A stretch of DNA of 64,000 bases, taken from the NCBI GenBank assembly GCA_963920575.1, contig OY986972.1, positions 20,000,083-20,064,082 of the forward strand, written 5' to 3'. Positions 22,596 through 34,209 of the stretch are shown here, one piece after another. Every line of letters begins with the position of its first letter. Within the stretch, counting starts at the first letter, position 1. Made by a program: the position numbers and the translations under genes. The DNA comes from Narthecium ossifragum. Taxonomy: Eukaryota > Streptophyta > Magnoliopsida > Dioscoreales > Nartheciaceae. Below the pieces are notes generated by a model. The model was not told the DNA's origin. It did not search any database and saw nothing but the letters and a program-made list of their open reading frames with translations.

Positions 22596-23769
22596 ATGCA
22601 GACGGTAAGGAGTTGGGCAAGCTGTTTGGTTACAGGTCGTGGCGAGACGCGTAGCGAGCGCGCCGTCCGATGGGCCCTAGAGGCTGAGGCAGCCCTGCCC
22701 CGAGAGTCTGCACTAGAGCCAAAGCCGAGGATTGACCGAGTTCGGGTCACCGAGGGGGTCTCTCCTCCACTCGACCAGAGTATTGTTGCGACAACAGTGA
22801 TCAACTTCCTGAGGCTGAACCCACCTAGGTTCATCGGTGTTGGGGGCCATCCAGTGGTGGCGGACGACTGGCTGGGGGGCGTCAGTCGCGTCCTCGACAC
22901 TCTTTTCGTCCAAGATGACCGACTTCGGGTCAGACTTGCTGCCTTCCAGCTAAATAGTGACGCTTTGGACTGGTAGTGTTCTGCTTAGGCCGCTAGGGAT
23001 GGGAGTGACCCATCGTGGGCCTTGTTTCGGTTGTCTTTCCTTGACGCGTACTTTCCCCGCAATGCGTGTTTGGCCCTTGTCCGTGAGTACCATACCCTTT
23101 CTCAGTGTGTTCAGTCCATTGTTCAGTACGCGGCTAAGTTCTCCAGACTAGCCAGATTTGCTGGAGCAGTATCGAGGGACCCTCTTGCCAGAGCTGAGCA
23201 GTTCTAGTGGAGGCTTAGGCCCGAGCTCAGGTGACTTATTGCAGCGCAGCGCGCCAGAACGTACCCAGAGGTGTTGGATTGTGCCTTGGCAGTGGAGGCT
23301 CAGTTGTTGTCTGCGAGTACTAGTGTTAGAGGCCAACCGGAGAGAGCAGCTCAAGGCAGAGGAGGTACATGGAGACAGTAGAGGTATCCACGTAACCAGC
23401 ACCCATACCAGCGTCACCCACCCTAGTACCAGCAGCAGCCCAGACAGGGAGGCCAGCATCTTCTCACAACTGGGCCTCAGGGGCAGACATCCACGGGACG
23501 AGGTCAAAGCCAGCAGCTAGCGCATGGATCTCCCATGTGTTACGAGAGCCAGTAGCCAGGGTACTTCCGTAGAGACCATCCAACGTTGGGAGCGCAGGCC
23601 GTTCAAGGCGGAGCAGGCAAAGGTTGATAGTGACCAAGAGCCGGGCGAGGCAGAGGTTGAGGTGGTTTCAGAGGAGGAGTCTACACACTACCTAGCCGCG
23701 AGTACACAGACAGAGTCTAGCCACCCTTTCAGCCTTACCAGCACCTACCGCTGTTCGTGGATAAAACGT
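22596..23769 (+). pseudogene. gag: E2 gag remnant
   Basis: A frame from ATG 22596 gives FLRLNPPRFIGVGGHPVVAD and DRLRVRLAAFQLNSDALDWW, the start of the retrotransposon gag domain in plant gypsy elements. It then meets stops. The following frames carry FLDAYFPRN, QYAAKFSRLARFAG and a Gln/Arg-rich stretch. Several stops and shifts make it non-functional. The text just before the solo LTR should be the linker to protease. Confidence 0.75.
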
Positions 23770-26600
23770 TGATCTCGCGGGGAAGAGATCTCTATTTTAT
23801 TTCCGAGCAAATCATATTTTAATTTCATATCAAGAAATTGTAGGCACCACACCCCTGGATCTGCCGATCGCCAAGTCGACAGATTCATCATTTACATCCC
23901 CGTAGGGAACACCTTCGATTCTAGATCCAATAATATAAAGTATTTTTCCATAACAAAAGAAAAATAAAATGAAAAGGAAAATGAGTGACGTGAGGCCATG
24001 GACCAACACGTTCCTTGCCATGCAGGATATTGTTGGAGCTTCGTCGCCGGATCTTCGAGACTGCCGGAGCTGAGGAATGCCGTCCCGGGGGACCAGATCT
24101 CCATCGTCGTGGGAGAACAGCATCTGGACTTGATGAAGTCGGCTGGAGCTAGAGAAGTGTAGACGCCGGCTGGAACAGGGGACGTATGGCGAGCAGCAGG
24201 GAGCAACAGATGTGCGGCGAGCAGCCGGGGATGAAGCTTGTGTCGCCGGCTCGGGCTTGGAGAGACGACGGTGGATATTCTTCTTTAGAGTGGGTTTGAG
24301 CCCCTGCGTCGCCGGACCGTCGGGAAGATGGGAAGCGTCAGCTGGAACAGAGGAAGCAGGGGAGGCATCGTTCTTTGAAGCCGTTGGAGATGAGAGAGTG
24401 ATTGGATCTGATCTCCGTCGCCGCCGCCATCAAGGAAGCTGACTGGAGTGCCTCGCTGGAGGTCTTGGCCGAGCGGAGGGATGGAGCTTGCGTCGTAGGA
24501 CCGGCGAAGCTTCATACAGCGGCAACCCAATGACTTGAGCTTTGGATGGGTTCCGGCTGCGTCGACGGGATCGGCCTCTTCCGGTGGTGCACAACCTCAA
24601 GCCGTCAACAGGACCTCTCCGTCTTCAAGCCTCCAAGCTCTTCGCGTCTCCGACGTGGGCGTCTCGGCAGGGCTTCGCCATCTATCTCTGGACGTCTCTC
24701 ACAACCTCCCAGCAGAGCCTTCACGCCATCTTTGTCGCCAGAGCTTCTAAGTCCGTTGGGCGTGGAGGAGTTGTTCCCGCCCGACGGATCCGACCTCTGT
24801 GGTCGTGGGAGGACGTTGATGAAGTCGGTTTGGAACTGGGGAATGCACCAGCTTGAACAGAGGATTGCAATGGCTGGAGCTTGAGGACGTCGGCTTAAAG
24901 CTTGAGGACGTCGGTTAGAGGCTTGAGAGCGCCTGGGTTTGGACTTCGCCACCTGCGGGGATGTAGCCGGAGTAGAGGAAGTCAGCGGCTTTGAATTCAA
25001 GGACGTCGGCTGGGGGCTTGGGGACGTTGGCTGGAAACAGAGAACAGAGAACCAGGGGAAGCTTGTCTTCAAAGCCGCCGGGAGAGAGAGAGACTTGGCT
25101 CGATCTCCATCGCCGGCGAGGAATCAAACTAGAGCAACTTTGCTGGAGGTCTAAGCCGCTGGTGACGAGCAAGAGAGTGAAGCTTTGAGCCGCGGAACCG
25201 ACGAGCCTCCTACAGCGTCGACCCAGAGACGCGAGCGTCTCGATGGGTTCCGGCTGTGTTGGCTGGATGTACGTCGTCCGGTGGTGCGCAACGTTGGAAC
25301 CTCACCAGAACCTCTTCGTCTTCAAACCTCTTCTTCAGTTTCTTCTCCAGCTTCTTCTTCAATTTCTTCAACCAGCTTCTTCTTCATCCAAGCTTCAACG
25401 CCTTCTTCTTCAGCCAAGCTTCAACCCGTTCAACCCAGACCAGACCAGCCTCTTGAACCTCCTCATACCGTTCTCTTCACCAGCCTTCTTCCGGGTGTCT
25501 TGCGCAGCCTCCCGGCGTTTCCAAGAGCCTTCACGCCATCCCCCTTGCCAGCCTTCACCCTCCTCCTTTTATAGGCACGAGAGGTGATCTTAATATGGAT
25601 GGGATATCCTGATTAAGGGATACTAATTGATGCTAATCCTTTTATATAAGGATAGCTCATATAATCCCACCATATTTAGAGATGCTGATTTTATTTTTAT
25701 TTTTTTATATGGTATGAGAATGCAATCCAACCATAATTGAATATGCTGATTTCTCATATGGTATGATATATATATATTTGATTTGATTGATTTTATATGG
25801 GTAGATATTTTGTTTTGAAATTTGAATTTGAAATTCAAATGTTCAGATTTGAATTATCTGAATATTTGTCCAATTATTCAGATATTCGAAATGCCTTATT
25901 TAAATTTTAATTTCGATATTTCATATAATACTTTGGAAAATTTACTGAAATATCCCCGGGCAAGCCGGGTGTAAATTACCAAAATATCCTTTTTATCGGC
26001 CATATATTTTGGACCGAAATGTCTCCGGCGCAGATGAAATATCTCTGTTCCGGATTTTCACACCCCTGAAGGCGTGAAATGACTAAAATGCCCCTTTGGG
26101 TTAAATGACCAAAATACCCATTCGGTTTGGTTATTTAAGCGCGACGCATGGCGACGCGATTTCTGTGCGTGTCGTGGACATGTACGCGCATTATGTGGTG
26201 CGCGTATATTTTGTCGGGACTTAAGCGAATTTAAAGTCGGGTATTTGTTTGGGTTTATTTGAATTTTCGGATTTTTCCCTTATTTATTTCAAGGAATTTT
26301 CTGTAATTTCCCAGGTGTAGAGGAAAATTACCAAAACACCCCTATACTTACACAGCTTATTTAGGATGCCATCAAAGCTATGTAAGGGCTATTTTGGAGT
26401 GTCGTGGGAGTTTAGACATGTATTTTGGTTTAAATTCCCAAAATACCCTTGGATGGGTAAAATTAGCAAAATACCCTTATTCCTCCGGTTTATATAGGAT
26501 GCCGTCAAAACCGGAGATATATAGGAGATTTGGATGGACTCGACTGTGTATGAGCCAATTTGGGTTTGGTGCGTGTGGATTCGGCCCGGGGACTTCTACA
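23770..26600 (-). mobile_element. Solo LTR (2.8 kb) inserted in E2 between gag and protease
   Basis: The + strand text starts TGATCTCGCGGGG and ends GGGGACTTCTACA. Flanks are AACGT (23765-23769) and AATGT (26601-26605), one mismatch. On the - strand it begins TGTAGAAGTCCCC and has a TATATAAACC signal near 26490. It contains an internal tandem duplication: text around GATGGGTTCCGGCTG recurs about 694 bp apart (24546 and 25240). GC-rich open frames inside are LTR shadows. Confidence 0.75.
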
Positions 26601-26605
26601 AATGT

Positions 26606-27075
26606 AGTCGACTTAGCCTTAGCTAAAATCGATGCCAACAACCGCCACCCCAACATGCACTAGCACTCCCACAAACTTTAACCGACCCCCCAGTTCTCAG
26701 AGGTACCTTCCAGCTTTTCAGTTCATTCGTAGATGTACTGGTAGATTCTGGCATCGCATTCCTTCATAGCTAGTGAGTGTGTGGCATCGATAGGGTTAGA
26801 GACAGAACCACTTGGGGTTACACTACACCTAGATACACCGATCGGCGGAGGAGCTCAAGTTGAGCAGATTTGCCGGTCTTGTGAGTTGGAGGTTGGGGAC
26901 CTCCATTTTCTTATAAACCTTTGGGTGCTAGACATGGTCGGGTTTGACGTGATTCTTGGTATGGATTGGCTTACGTCATATCAAGCCGTCATTGACTGTG
27001 GCCGTCGCAGGGTGACTGCTTGGACGCCTGACAGCGCTCGTTTTGTTTTGTTGGTGGATCACCAATAGGTCGATT
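26606..27075 (+). pseudogene. E2 protease domain
   Basis: Recognisable text is SHSFIASECVASIGLETEPL, VEQICRSCELEVGDL and VGFDVILGMDWLTSYQAVI, the conserved C-terminal protease block followed by the linker to RT. The catalytic DSG is damaged (ILASHSF) and stops precede it. Confidence 0.8.
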
Positions 27076-27109
27076 CCCTTACTTGTTGTTTTCCTAGGCA
27101 CGCCTTTTC

Positions 27110-27439
27110 TTGTTCGATGTAGAGGGCAGTCAAGAGAGCAATCTTCTAGTAGTAGTTTATGAGTTTGCAGACGTTTTCCAAAACGAGCTACCAGATCTTC
27201 CTCCTTCCAGACCCGTTGACTTCGAGATAGATCTTGTACCATGCACTGGGCCGATTTCATTGCTAGCTTTCAGAATCGCATCAGTAGAGCAGAGGGAGTT
27301 GAGGATTCAGCTGGGTGAGGTTTCATTCATCCTAGCACGTCATCTTATACCAAAGAATAAGAACAGTACACTTCGCCTTTGTATTGACTACATGAGGTTG
27401 AACAGTGTGACTATGAAGAACAAGTATCTTATACCTATG
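27110..27439 (+). pseudogene. pol: E2 reverse transcriptase, N-terminal fragment
   Basis: The frame reads YEFADVFQNELPDLPPSRPV, DFEIDLVPCTGPIS and LRLCIDYMRLNSVTMKNKY, the usual start of the gypsy RT. The text stops at 27439, where a short LTR derivative is inserted, and resumes at 28143. Confidence 0.85.
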
Positions 27440-28142
27440 TGTCACACCCCGACCTAGAAAACCCATCCAAGGAACTTGTACAATCTTTATCCCTGGCGCA
27501 TGATATATTCGATAAATAATAAAAGTACAACTACAAATTTAAAGCCAAGAGAGATGTTTCATGACAGGAGCCCTTGGGAAATCGATAGGGTTATGGGACC
27601 CTTGACATACCTTAGTCTTAGGCGAAGAGGCAACACTGTTGTTGTTTTCCTTACTTTCAGTATGACGTAGAGTAAAACCATACTGAATTTGTCGTTCACT
27701 CCTACCCAAGCTGCGTTTAGCAAGTCAAGGTGCCAACTCTTCTTTTGTAGTTCCAGCTGGACCAGCTTTTGACGGCGCGATGACTTCCAGAGGCGCTTGA
27801 GGTTGCTGTGGGACACCTGTTGTACTTTTGATAGTTTTTGTATATAGACATCACTCGAGGATTTTGTTAAATGTATAATTTCCTTCCTTGAGAAATTTTG
27901 ATATAGATATGTACCCAATGTCTAAATAGTACAACTCTCATGTTAAATAAATAGAATTGTGTTTCTTCTAATCTTAAATTTTAGATTGTTAGTAGATTGT
28001 TAGAATTACAGCTTTGCCATTGGAAGTCAAATTGTTTAAATTAACTATGGAATTTGTAATGTATCGCGCCAGATTGAGAGTGAATAGTAGTAGGAAGCCT
28101 CATGCCCCGGATCGGATGGGTTTTCTGGTTCAGGGTGTAACA
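27440..28142. mobile_element. Short LTR derivative with inverted ends, in E2 RT
   Basis: Flanks are CTATG at 27435-27439 and 28143-28147. The unit starts TGTCACACCCCGACCTAG and ends GGTTTTCTGGTTCAGGGTG plus TAACA, so both ends look like the same LTR end in opposite sense. The right 450 bp matches the 3' part of the gypsy LTR family in + sense (CACTCCTACCCAAGCTGCGT). The left half matches text around 21461-21520 in reverse. It has no coding capacity. Confidence 0.85.
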
Positions 28143-28472
28143 CTATGATAGATGACTTGTTCGACCAGCTCCGAGTTTCGTCGGTCTTTCCGAATATCGA
28201 CCTTTGTAAAGGCTACCATCAGCTGAGGATTTGGGATTGCAACATCTTGAAGACAGCTATCCGTACGAGGTACGGATTGTATGAGTTCATAATGATGTCG
28301 TTCGGTCAGACAAACGCATCAGCAACCTTCATAGATCTTATGCAAAGGGTCTTCCGGCCATATCTGGATAAGTTCATTGTGATGTTCGTCGATGATATCC
28401 TGATCTACTCACGCACTGAGGAGGATCATGAGCAGCATCTGAGGATAGTGTTGTAATTACTGAGAGAGCATA
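28143..28472 (+). pseudogene. pol: E2 reverse transcriptase, central fragment with FVDD box
   Basis: It reads [40 protein letters not shown] and [20 protein letters not shown], the catalytic box being FVDD as in many plant gypsy elements. It is cut by E3 at 28473 and continues at 54110. Confidence 0.9.
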
Positions 28473-31010
28473 TGTCACACCCGGACACAGAAAACCCATC
28501 CGGTCCGGGCGTGAGGGTTCCAAATCTACTCAATCTATCTGTGGCGCATTTATAATAAGATAAAGTATCTAAATTAAACAATTGATCTGGGTTCAAATTA
28601 TAATCTCTAATATAAGACAAAATTCTGATACAACTTATCTTCAAAAGATACACACACACACACACATATTATATATATATAATCATCAAAATCCTTATAG
28701 AAGGAAATTATACATTTATGTCATCCAAAAAGTGAAACTGGACCCCAGGTCCTCAAATGCCTCCAGAGGTCGGCGCGCTACCAAGTGCTTGTCCAGCGTG
28801 TGCTACAGAAGAAGAGCTTACGCCTGCACCTACAAAACACAGTCCAGGTAAGAGTGAGGGATAAGCCTAGGAGGATTCTATCCTACGATGCTCACAAAGG
28901 AAGGGAGTCAGTAAATTCCCAGGTCCCAACTCATCTCTAGGGGAAAAACACACGGCGTCCACCGCCTACACCAGGGCACGCATTCTGATGACCTCCACTG
29001 TCAACAATCGTCCCTCTCAAACCAAGCGCTCCAGCGCTGAAACAACATGGGTAGAACCCAGGAGGTACGTAACTTTTCCTGCATATAAGAGACTGAGACT
29101 GGAACCTAAGACGACCTCTATACCTCAATCAGAGTAAATTTCAGTCAAGTAGAAAGTATCCTTGATAACAATCAGATTATCATAACAATTCATTCATAGA
29201 CCCTGCTACCCAGCCTCGGTCCTATGGCTAGATCCGAGCTGCCCGACCCCTCGGATCGACGATCAACCCATCGTCCGCACCTAGCCTAGAATGCATCTAA
29301 TGCAATTAATTACATATATGATCATACGCAGAAAGATAAGATTCATGCAAGCAACAATATGCCAGATAATATACAAGGCCAAGCGGAACACATAGCTCGC
29401 CAAGGGTGAACATAGCATAAGGTCTAGATAAAGCAGATCAATAGGTACGCAGGCCTACAAACGAGATACAACCCCGGAAAGCCAATCAACAACTACTTTA
29501 ATTAACAATACAATAGGATATTCCCCCGGCGCACGCCGGTTAACAGCGGGGCTATTAATTAAAGCAGTAGGGCACTAGGGCACATCATCGGCTCATTTAT
29601 TCTATACATCCCAAGGGGCGTGAATCCCTTGGTTCAACAACAAGCCACACCTTGGGTCAGGCCACACATAGAGCCTACACATATATAATATGTATATATA
29701 TACATGATTGAAATTATCGAATTATAGAAATAAAACCAACGAAACTACTAACTTCGAAAAATGTTAACTTTCAATCCATATATCCGATTGACAGGAAACT
29801 TGAGTTTCCTCCTCAACGACATACCCTGAATCATATATCCAAAAATTGGATTAATCAGGTTAAAGGAAAAAAACATTAAAACCCATGATTTCAGTAAAAA
29901 TCCAGATTCAATAAACAATGCATAATCCCTTCGAAAATTCATCGAATTCAAACAAAACTTTGCATATCACTCCTACAGATCACTAAGATTATATCCTTCA
30001 AAAATCAAATGAATTGGAAAACGAAGTTTAACTTAATTTCACTAATTAAAGTAACTTCTCTATTTTGCACAGTTCTTCCATTTAATTCACTAAAACTCGT
30101 AATTAAATCTGAAAAATATGAAACTAGTTGGAATAGAAAGATAACCCAGTTATCTAGAACTAGCATGTTGAAGATCAACTGAGATCAGGCACGTACATCT
30201 CTGGAATCAATATAGAACATCACTCTTCTAATTGAACCAGAAAATCCGAAAATAACATAAGGAAAACTTTCTTAAATCCAATTTAAATCAAACCAAAATC
30301 CAACCAAACTTCAATAAGATCTTAATAAAGCCCACACACATCATATAGCATAGATTAATTGAAGAAACATGCTTTCAATCAAAGAAGAACACTTAAACTA
30401 AGCTTAGAGAAGAATATTACCTAACTACACTTAATCCATGTTTAATCCTTGATTAAACCGTATAGAAGAGATCTAGAGCAGCTCCCCTACCTCCGAGCAA
30501 CCTTCCCAAACCTCTGGATCAAGCATTCCTCACAGATCAAAGGAAAGAAGAAGAAAGAAGAAGAAAAAAGAAAACAGAGCTGGTTCTCTGGTACTTATAG
30601 GCCTGAGTCCGATCGGTCGCTCGTTGAGCGATCGATCAGACTAGATCGGTTCGCGTTCTTATCTGGACACCTCAAAGGAGGTATCGACCTCGAATCCAAC
30701 CGATCGCTTCCTGGAGTGATCGATCGGTTTGGACTGGCAGCTGTCCTAAAGACAAGCTTCCGCGTGCCCGAGCTCCGATCTTTCGATCCCAAGCTCGCCC
30801 AAGGTTCTAACAAGCACAATAAACATTTATAGAGCCGTGTGTGCACTACGCACATGTGAAATCAACCTCTAAGGTGCAATTTAGCAAATTGCCCTTGGGG
30901 CCCAAAAACAACAATGCGATCAAACTGATCGTGCTCGACACGGAAACATGCCAACATGGCATGGCCCCAACCTACAGAGTCGAGCCAGGTTAGAGGATCG
31001 GGTCCTTACA
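28473..31010 (-). repeat. E3 3' LTR
   Basis: The + strand text runs from TGTCACACCCGGACACAG to GATCGGGTCCTTACA. The - strand TATA-like CCTATAAGTACC lies at about 30591-30602. Just upstream of it in LTR sense (30605-30735) are CGATCGATC hairpins. It matches 48563-54109 over its length. Confidence 0.88.
30605..30735. repeat. CGATCGATC hairpins in the E3 3' LTR
   Basis: Text such as CCGATCGCTTCCTGGAGTGA plus TCGATCGG forms imperfect stem-loops. A related pair is at 53698-53812 in the 5' LTR. They sit upstream of the presumed TATA box. Confidence 0.7.
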
Positions 31011-31100
31011 ACCTAACATCCTTAAAAAGAATTTCATCATGAAATTCAATAAGGAAAGGCCACGAAGGCATACATGCACAAACAAAGCTACAAGCTAGTT
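31011..31100 (-). other. E3 3' non-coding tail and polypurine region
   Basis: On the - strand GAATTTCATGATGAAATTCT followed by TTTTAAGGATGTTAGG abuts the LTR start TGTAAGGACC. A short inverted repeat before a purine-rich tract is usual at the 3' end of Tekay/Del-type gypsy elements. Confidence 0.6.
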
Positions 31101-34100
31101 GATCCGTCGTCGGCGAGTTTCAGCCGTCCGATTGTTGCTGAACATGACCCAGGTGCCACAGTGATCTGATTTTTTATCGGACGGTATAGATCTTCAATCA
31201 GGACCATGTAGAGCATTCTTTGATCTTCTAGACGTCCTAAGCAACATCCGATGTTAAATTCTCCTTATTTTCACCGATTTCGTTTCTGATCTCGCCGCGG
31301 ACGGCCGCCGTGTGTGATGATGATGTTTTATGCGAATGATAACTGATGGTTGCCCTGCTTGGATATTTTGGTCCATATTTCCTTATCTCTGATGTCTAGA
31401 AAATTATTTTTGATGTATTATCTCCTTTACTATTTATCTGTATATGTTATATTTTTGTGTGGTGAATGTTTATACAGATCAATTTATCATGAAAATACAA
31501 ATGAGACTCTGCCAAAATTTTCTATGATTTTAATACCTTTTTGGACTTTTATTTGTTATATTTGATATTTTTGGAAATGTATGTATTTCTGTGACAGGTT
31601 ATGCTTGGGAGAAATAAGTTTAATTGCCGATGGCGGTGCCTAAACTTAAATTGGAAGAGAGAGAAATCTATTTTTTGGGCTTTCATTATGGTTATCTCTA
31701 CCCTTTACTTCTTGATTTATTTTTATGACTTAGTGTAATTAGGGACAATTACATTGAAGTTGGGGGTAGCATTCATAAATTTCATGCTCTATATTTTTTT
31801 TCTGCTAACCAAATATTATACATCCCTTGAATTATGTCAAAAGAATGAAATTAGGATATGATTTGACAAAGGTGCATGTTTTAGAAATTTATTTTATGAA
31901 TTATTCTGAGACTTGTATGTCATATAAGAAATAGTAAATTTTTGCTATGCATGATATTATTTCTATACTTTAATACTTTTACCATGATTTAAGGATAACT
32001 TGACATATCCTAATGCACATGTTCATTTCCACATGTTAAGGGGTTGATATTAGATTCTGAGCATGATACTGGGATAGATTTACAATTTTATGTAATGACA
32101 CAGAAAATACATGAACACATGCAATTATCTGAGTATGCGAAAAAAAAAAGAAAAAAATGGATTTTCAACTTAGTAACTGGACAGTGTGCCTAACCAGTGT
32201 GGTGTTCGCTTAAAACAGTTGAAATTCCTAAAAAGCAATAAGGGTTTCATACTTAGTAACTGGGCAAGGTGCCTAATAAGGTGTGTTGTTCGCGTAAAAC
32301 AGTAGAAATTGCTACAAAAAAAAAAAGAAAAAAAAAACAGAGATTGTTATGGGATAAGTGGAAGATATGTGTCAGCTATGATTGTGATCTTGAATAGTTA
32401 AAGTGTTTATATTTGATTGATACTCTGAAGCATGTGGAACCCCATTCACACACAGGAGTGTTAAAGTTATTTTTTATCATGATTAAATATGTTGAAGTGT
32501 TGGAAATATGTTGTGACATGTTTTAATTTACTATATTTTTATGTGAATATGAGTTGAAAGGTTTATTCATTGATATTATTTCTATTTCATGCATTAGAGT
32601 TGATGAAAATCACAATTGATTTCTAATGATATATTCAAGGGAAAATATAGATGTTTGTGGGTGTCATCCTGAAAACCCTCAGGAGACTATAACTCCTCCA
32701 CTGGGGTAACCCAGGGGTTTAAAGGCTTGTTGTACATGCTAAATATAATCGTGAGACCTACGAAAGTCGCTAGTTAGATTTACTGTTTTCTTTTTATCTT
32801 TTCTTTGCTCGAGGACTAGCAAAGTGTAAGTTGGGGGGTGTGATAAGTCACTAATTATTCATAATTAAACCCCTTAAATTACCTTTTTTTAGGCCTAGAG
32901 TAGGTGTATTTGATATTCTATTGTTTGATTTCAGGTTTAAGTAGGATTTGAGAAGAAATACAAGAAATTCGGCCAAATATCACTAAATTCTGCAAACAAG
33001 ACTGCTCTGTCGACTGTTTGGAAATAAATCACCAGAAATTCTAACAAACTTCATATATTCTGAAATTCTCAGAGATAAAAGAAGACTTCAAGATCTACAA
33101 CTTTCATGTTGAAGACTTTTTGAGATTCCGTATATATTGGCGCCGGTTTTGAAGCATAGTTGGATCTATGAATGCTGAAATTTGATAAAAGCTGAAATGA
33201 ACTAATGACGTGGCAGTTAATGACCCAGTCAGACCGACTAGAGCGATGGATCGGATTTGAGTCCGATGGATCGCTCGGATGACGTCATCAACCCAGAATT
33301 TAGGGAAATTAGAGTTTAAGTTCAATTATAACTCCTAATTCCGGGATTAAGGGTTTCTATTATATAAATGGGTTATTCTAGCCGAGTTTCTCATCTTTTT
33401 GACAATCTTTGGAGGAGGAAGAAGAAGACGGAGAGGATGTGGATGGTGACAGCTTCTTATTCCAACCCGATGGCTTTCATCCAAAAGATGAGTTGCTAAG
33501 TATTGTACTTAGGATTATTCATGAAATCCTAGTGTAGTTTTGGTTTTTCTTTAGTTGGATTCTTGTGAACTTCTCGATGCATGATCTCATGAATACGGTT
33601 TTATTGTAATAGAGTTGAAGGAACAGAGTTTCCTTGACGTACTTTCAGTCTTATATGATTTTTGTGATTGATTGTAGAGATTTATGAGATGGTTTTCATG
33701 AAGTTATTGGTTTGCCTTTGAGATAAACTATGCTACGCGAAGATAGGTTGTGCCAAGGTCATTAGGAGTAGTATAATTTAAATTAATCATAGGACCAAAG
33801 ACAATCTATGCCAAGCAAAGATAGGTTATGCCGTTGGGAACATTAACTTTATTTTAAGGATTCATGTGAGCTTGTAGCCATATGATCCATAATGTTGAGA
33901 GAAGGGAACAAGATGATAACTAGAGAAGACTAATAATGAAATTAGGGTGGATTGAGTAATTCCTAAGTAACTACTCCATTGATTCAAATTGATCAACCTT
34001 TTATTTCTTTTATTTATTAGTTTAGATAACTCTATTCTATTTTTGATTCTTTTCCTTAGTTTTGGGGTTTCGAGAATTGATTTCAGTTTTCAACGTTTTC

Positions 34101-34209
34101 CCTGTGGATTGACTCCCGACTTCACCGCTATCCTACCTAGTAGTGTAGTGATTGAATAAGGATTATAAATTTAATATTTGATTGAGTTTGCAACGTTTTA
34201 ACGATGACA
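31101..34209 (+). mobile_element. Tat/Athila-like remnant: 3' internal part plus LTR, in E3
   Basis: At 32810-32838 the text GCTCGAGGACTAGCAAAGTG then TAAGTTGGGGGG is a polypurine context typical of Athila/Tat-like elements. An LTR starts TGTGATAAGTCACTAATT at 32839 and ends near GATGACA at 34209. It has TATATAAATGGG at about 33361 and a CTGTGGATTGACTCCC-type 3' region. The 1.7 kb before it is AT-rich non-coding internal sequence. The 5' part is missing. Right of 34209 the E3 chromodomain tail begins. The left border is approximate and no TSD was found. Confidence 0.6.
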
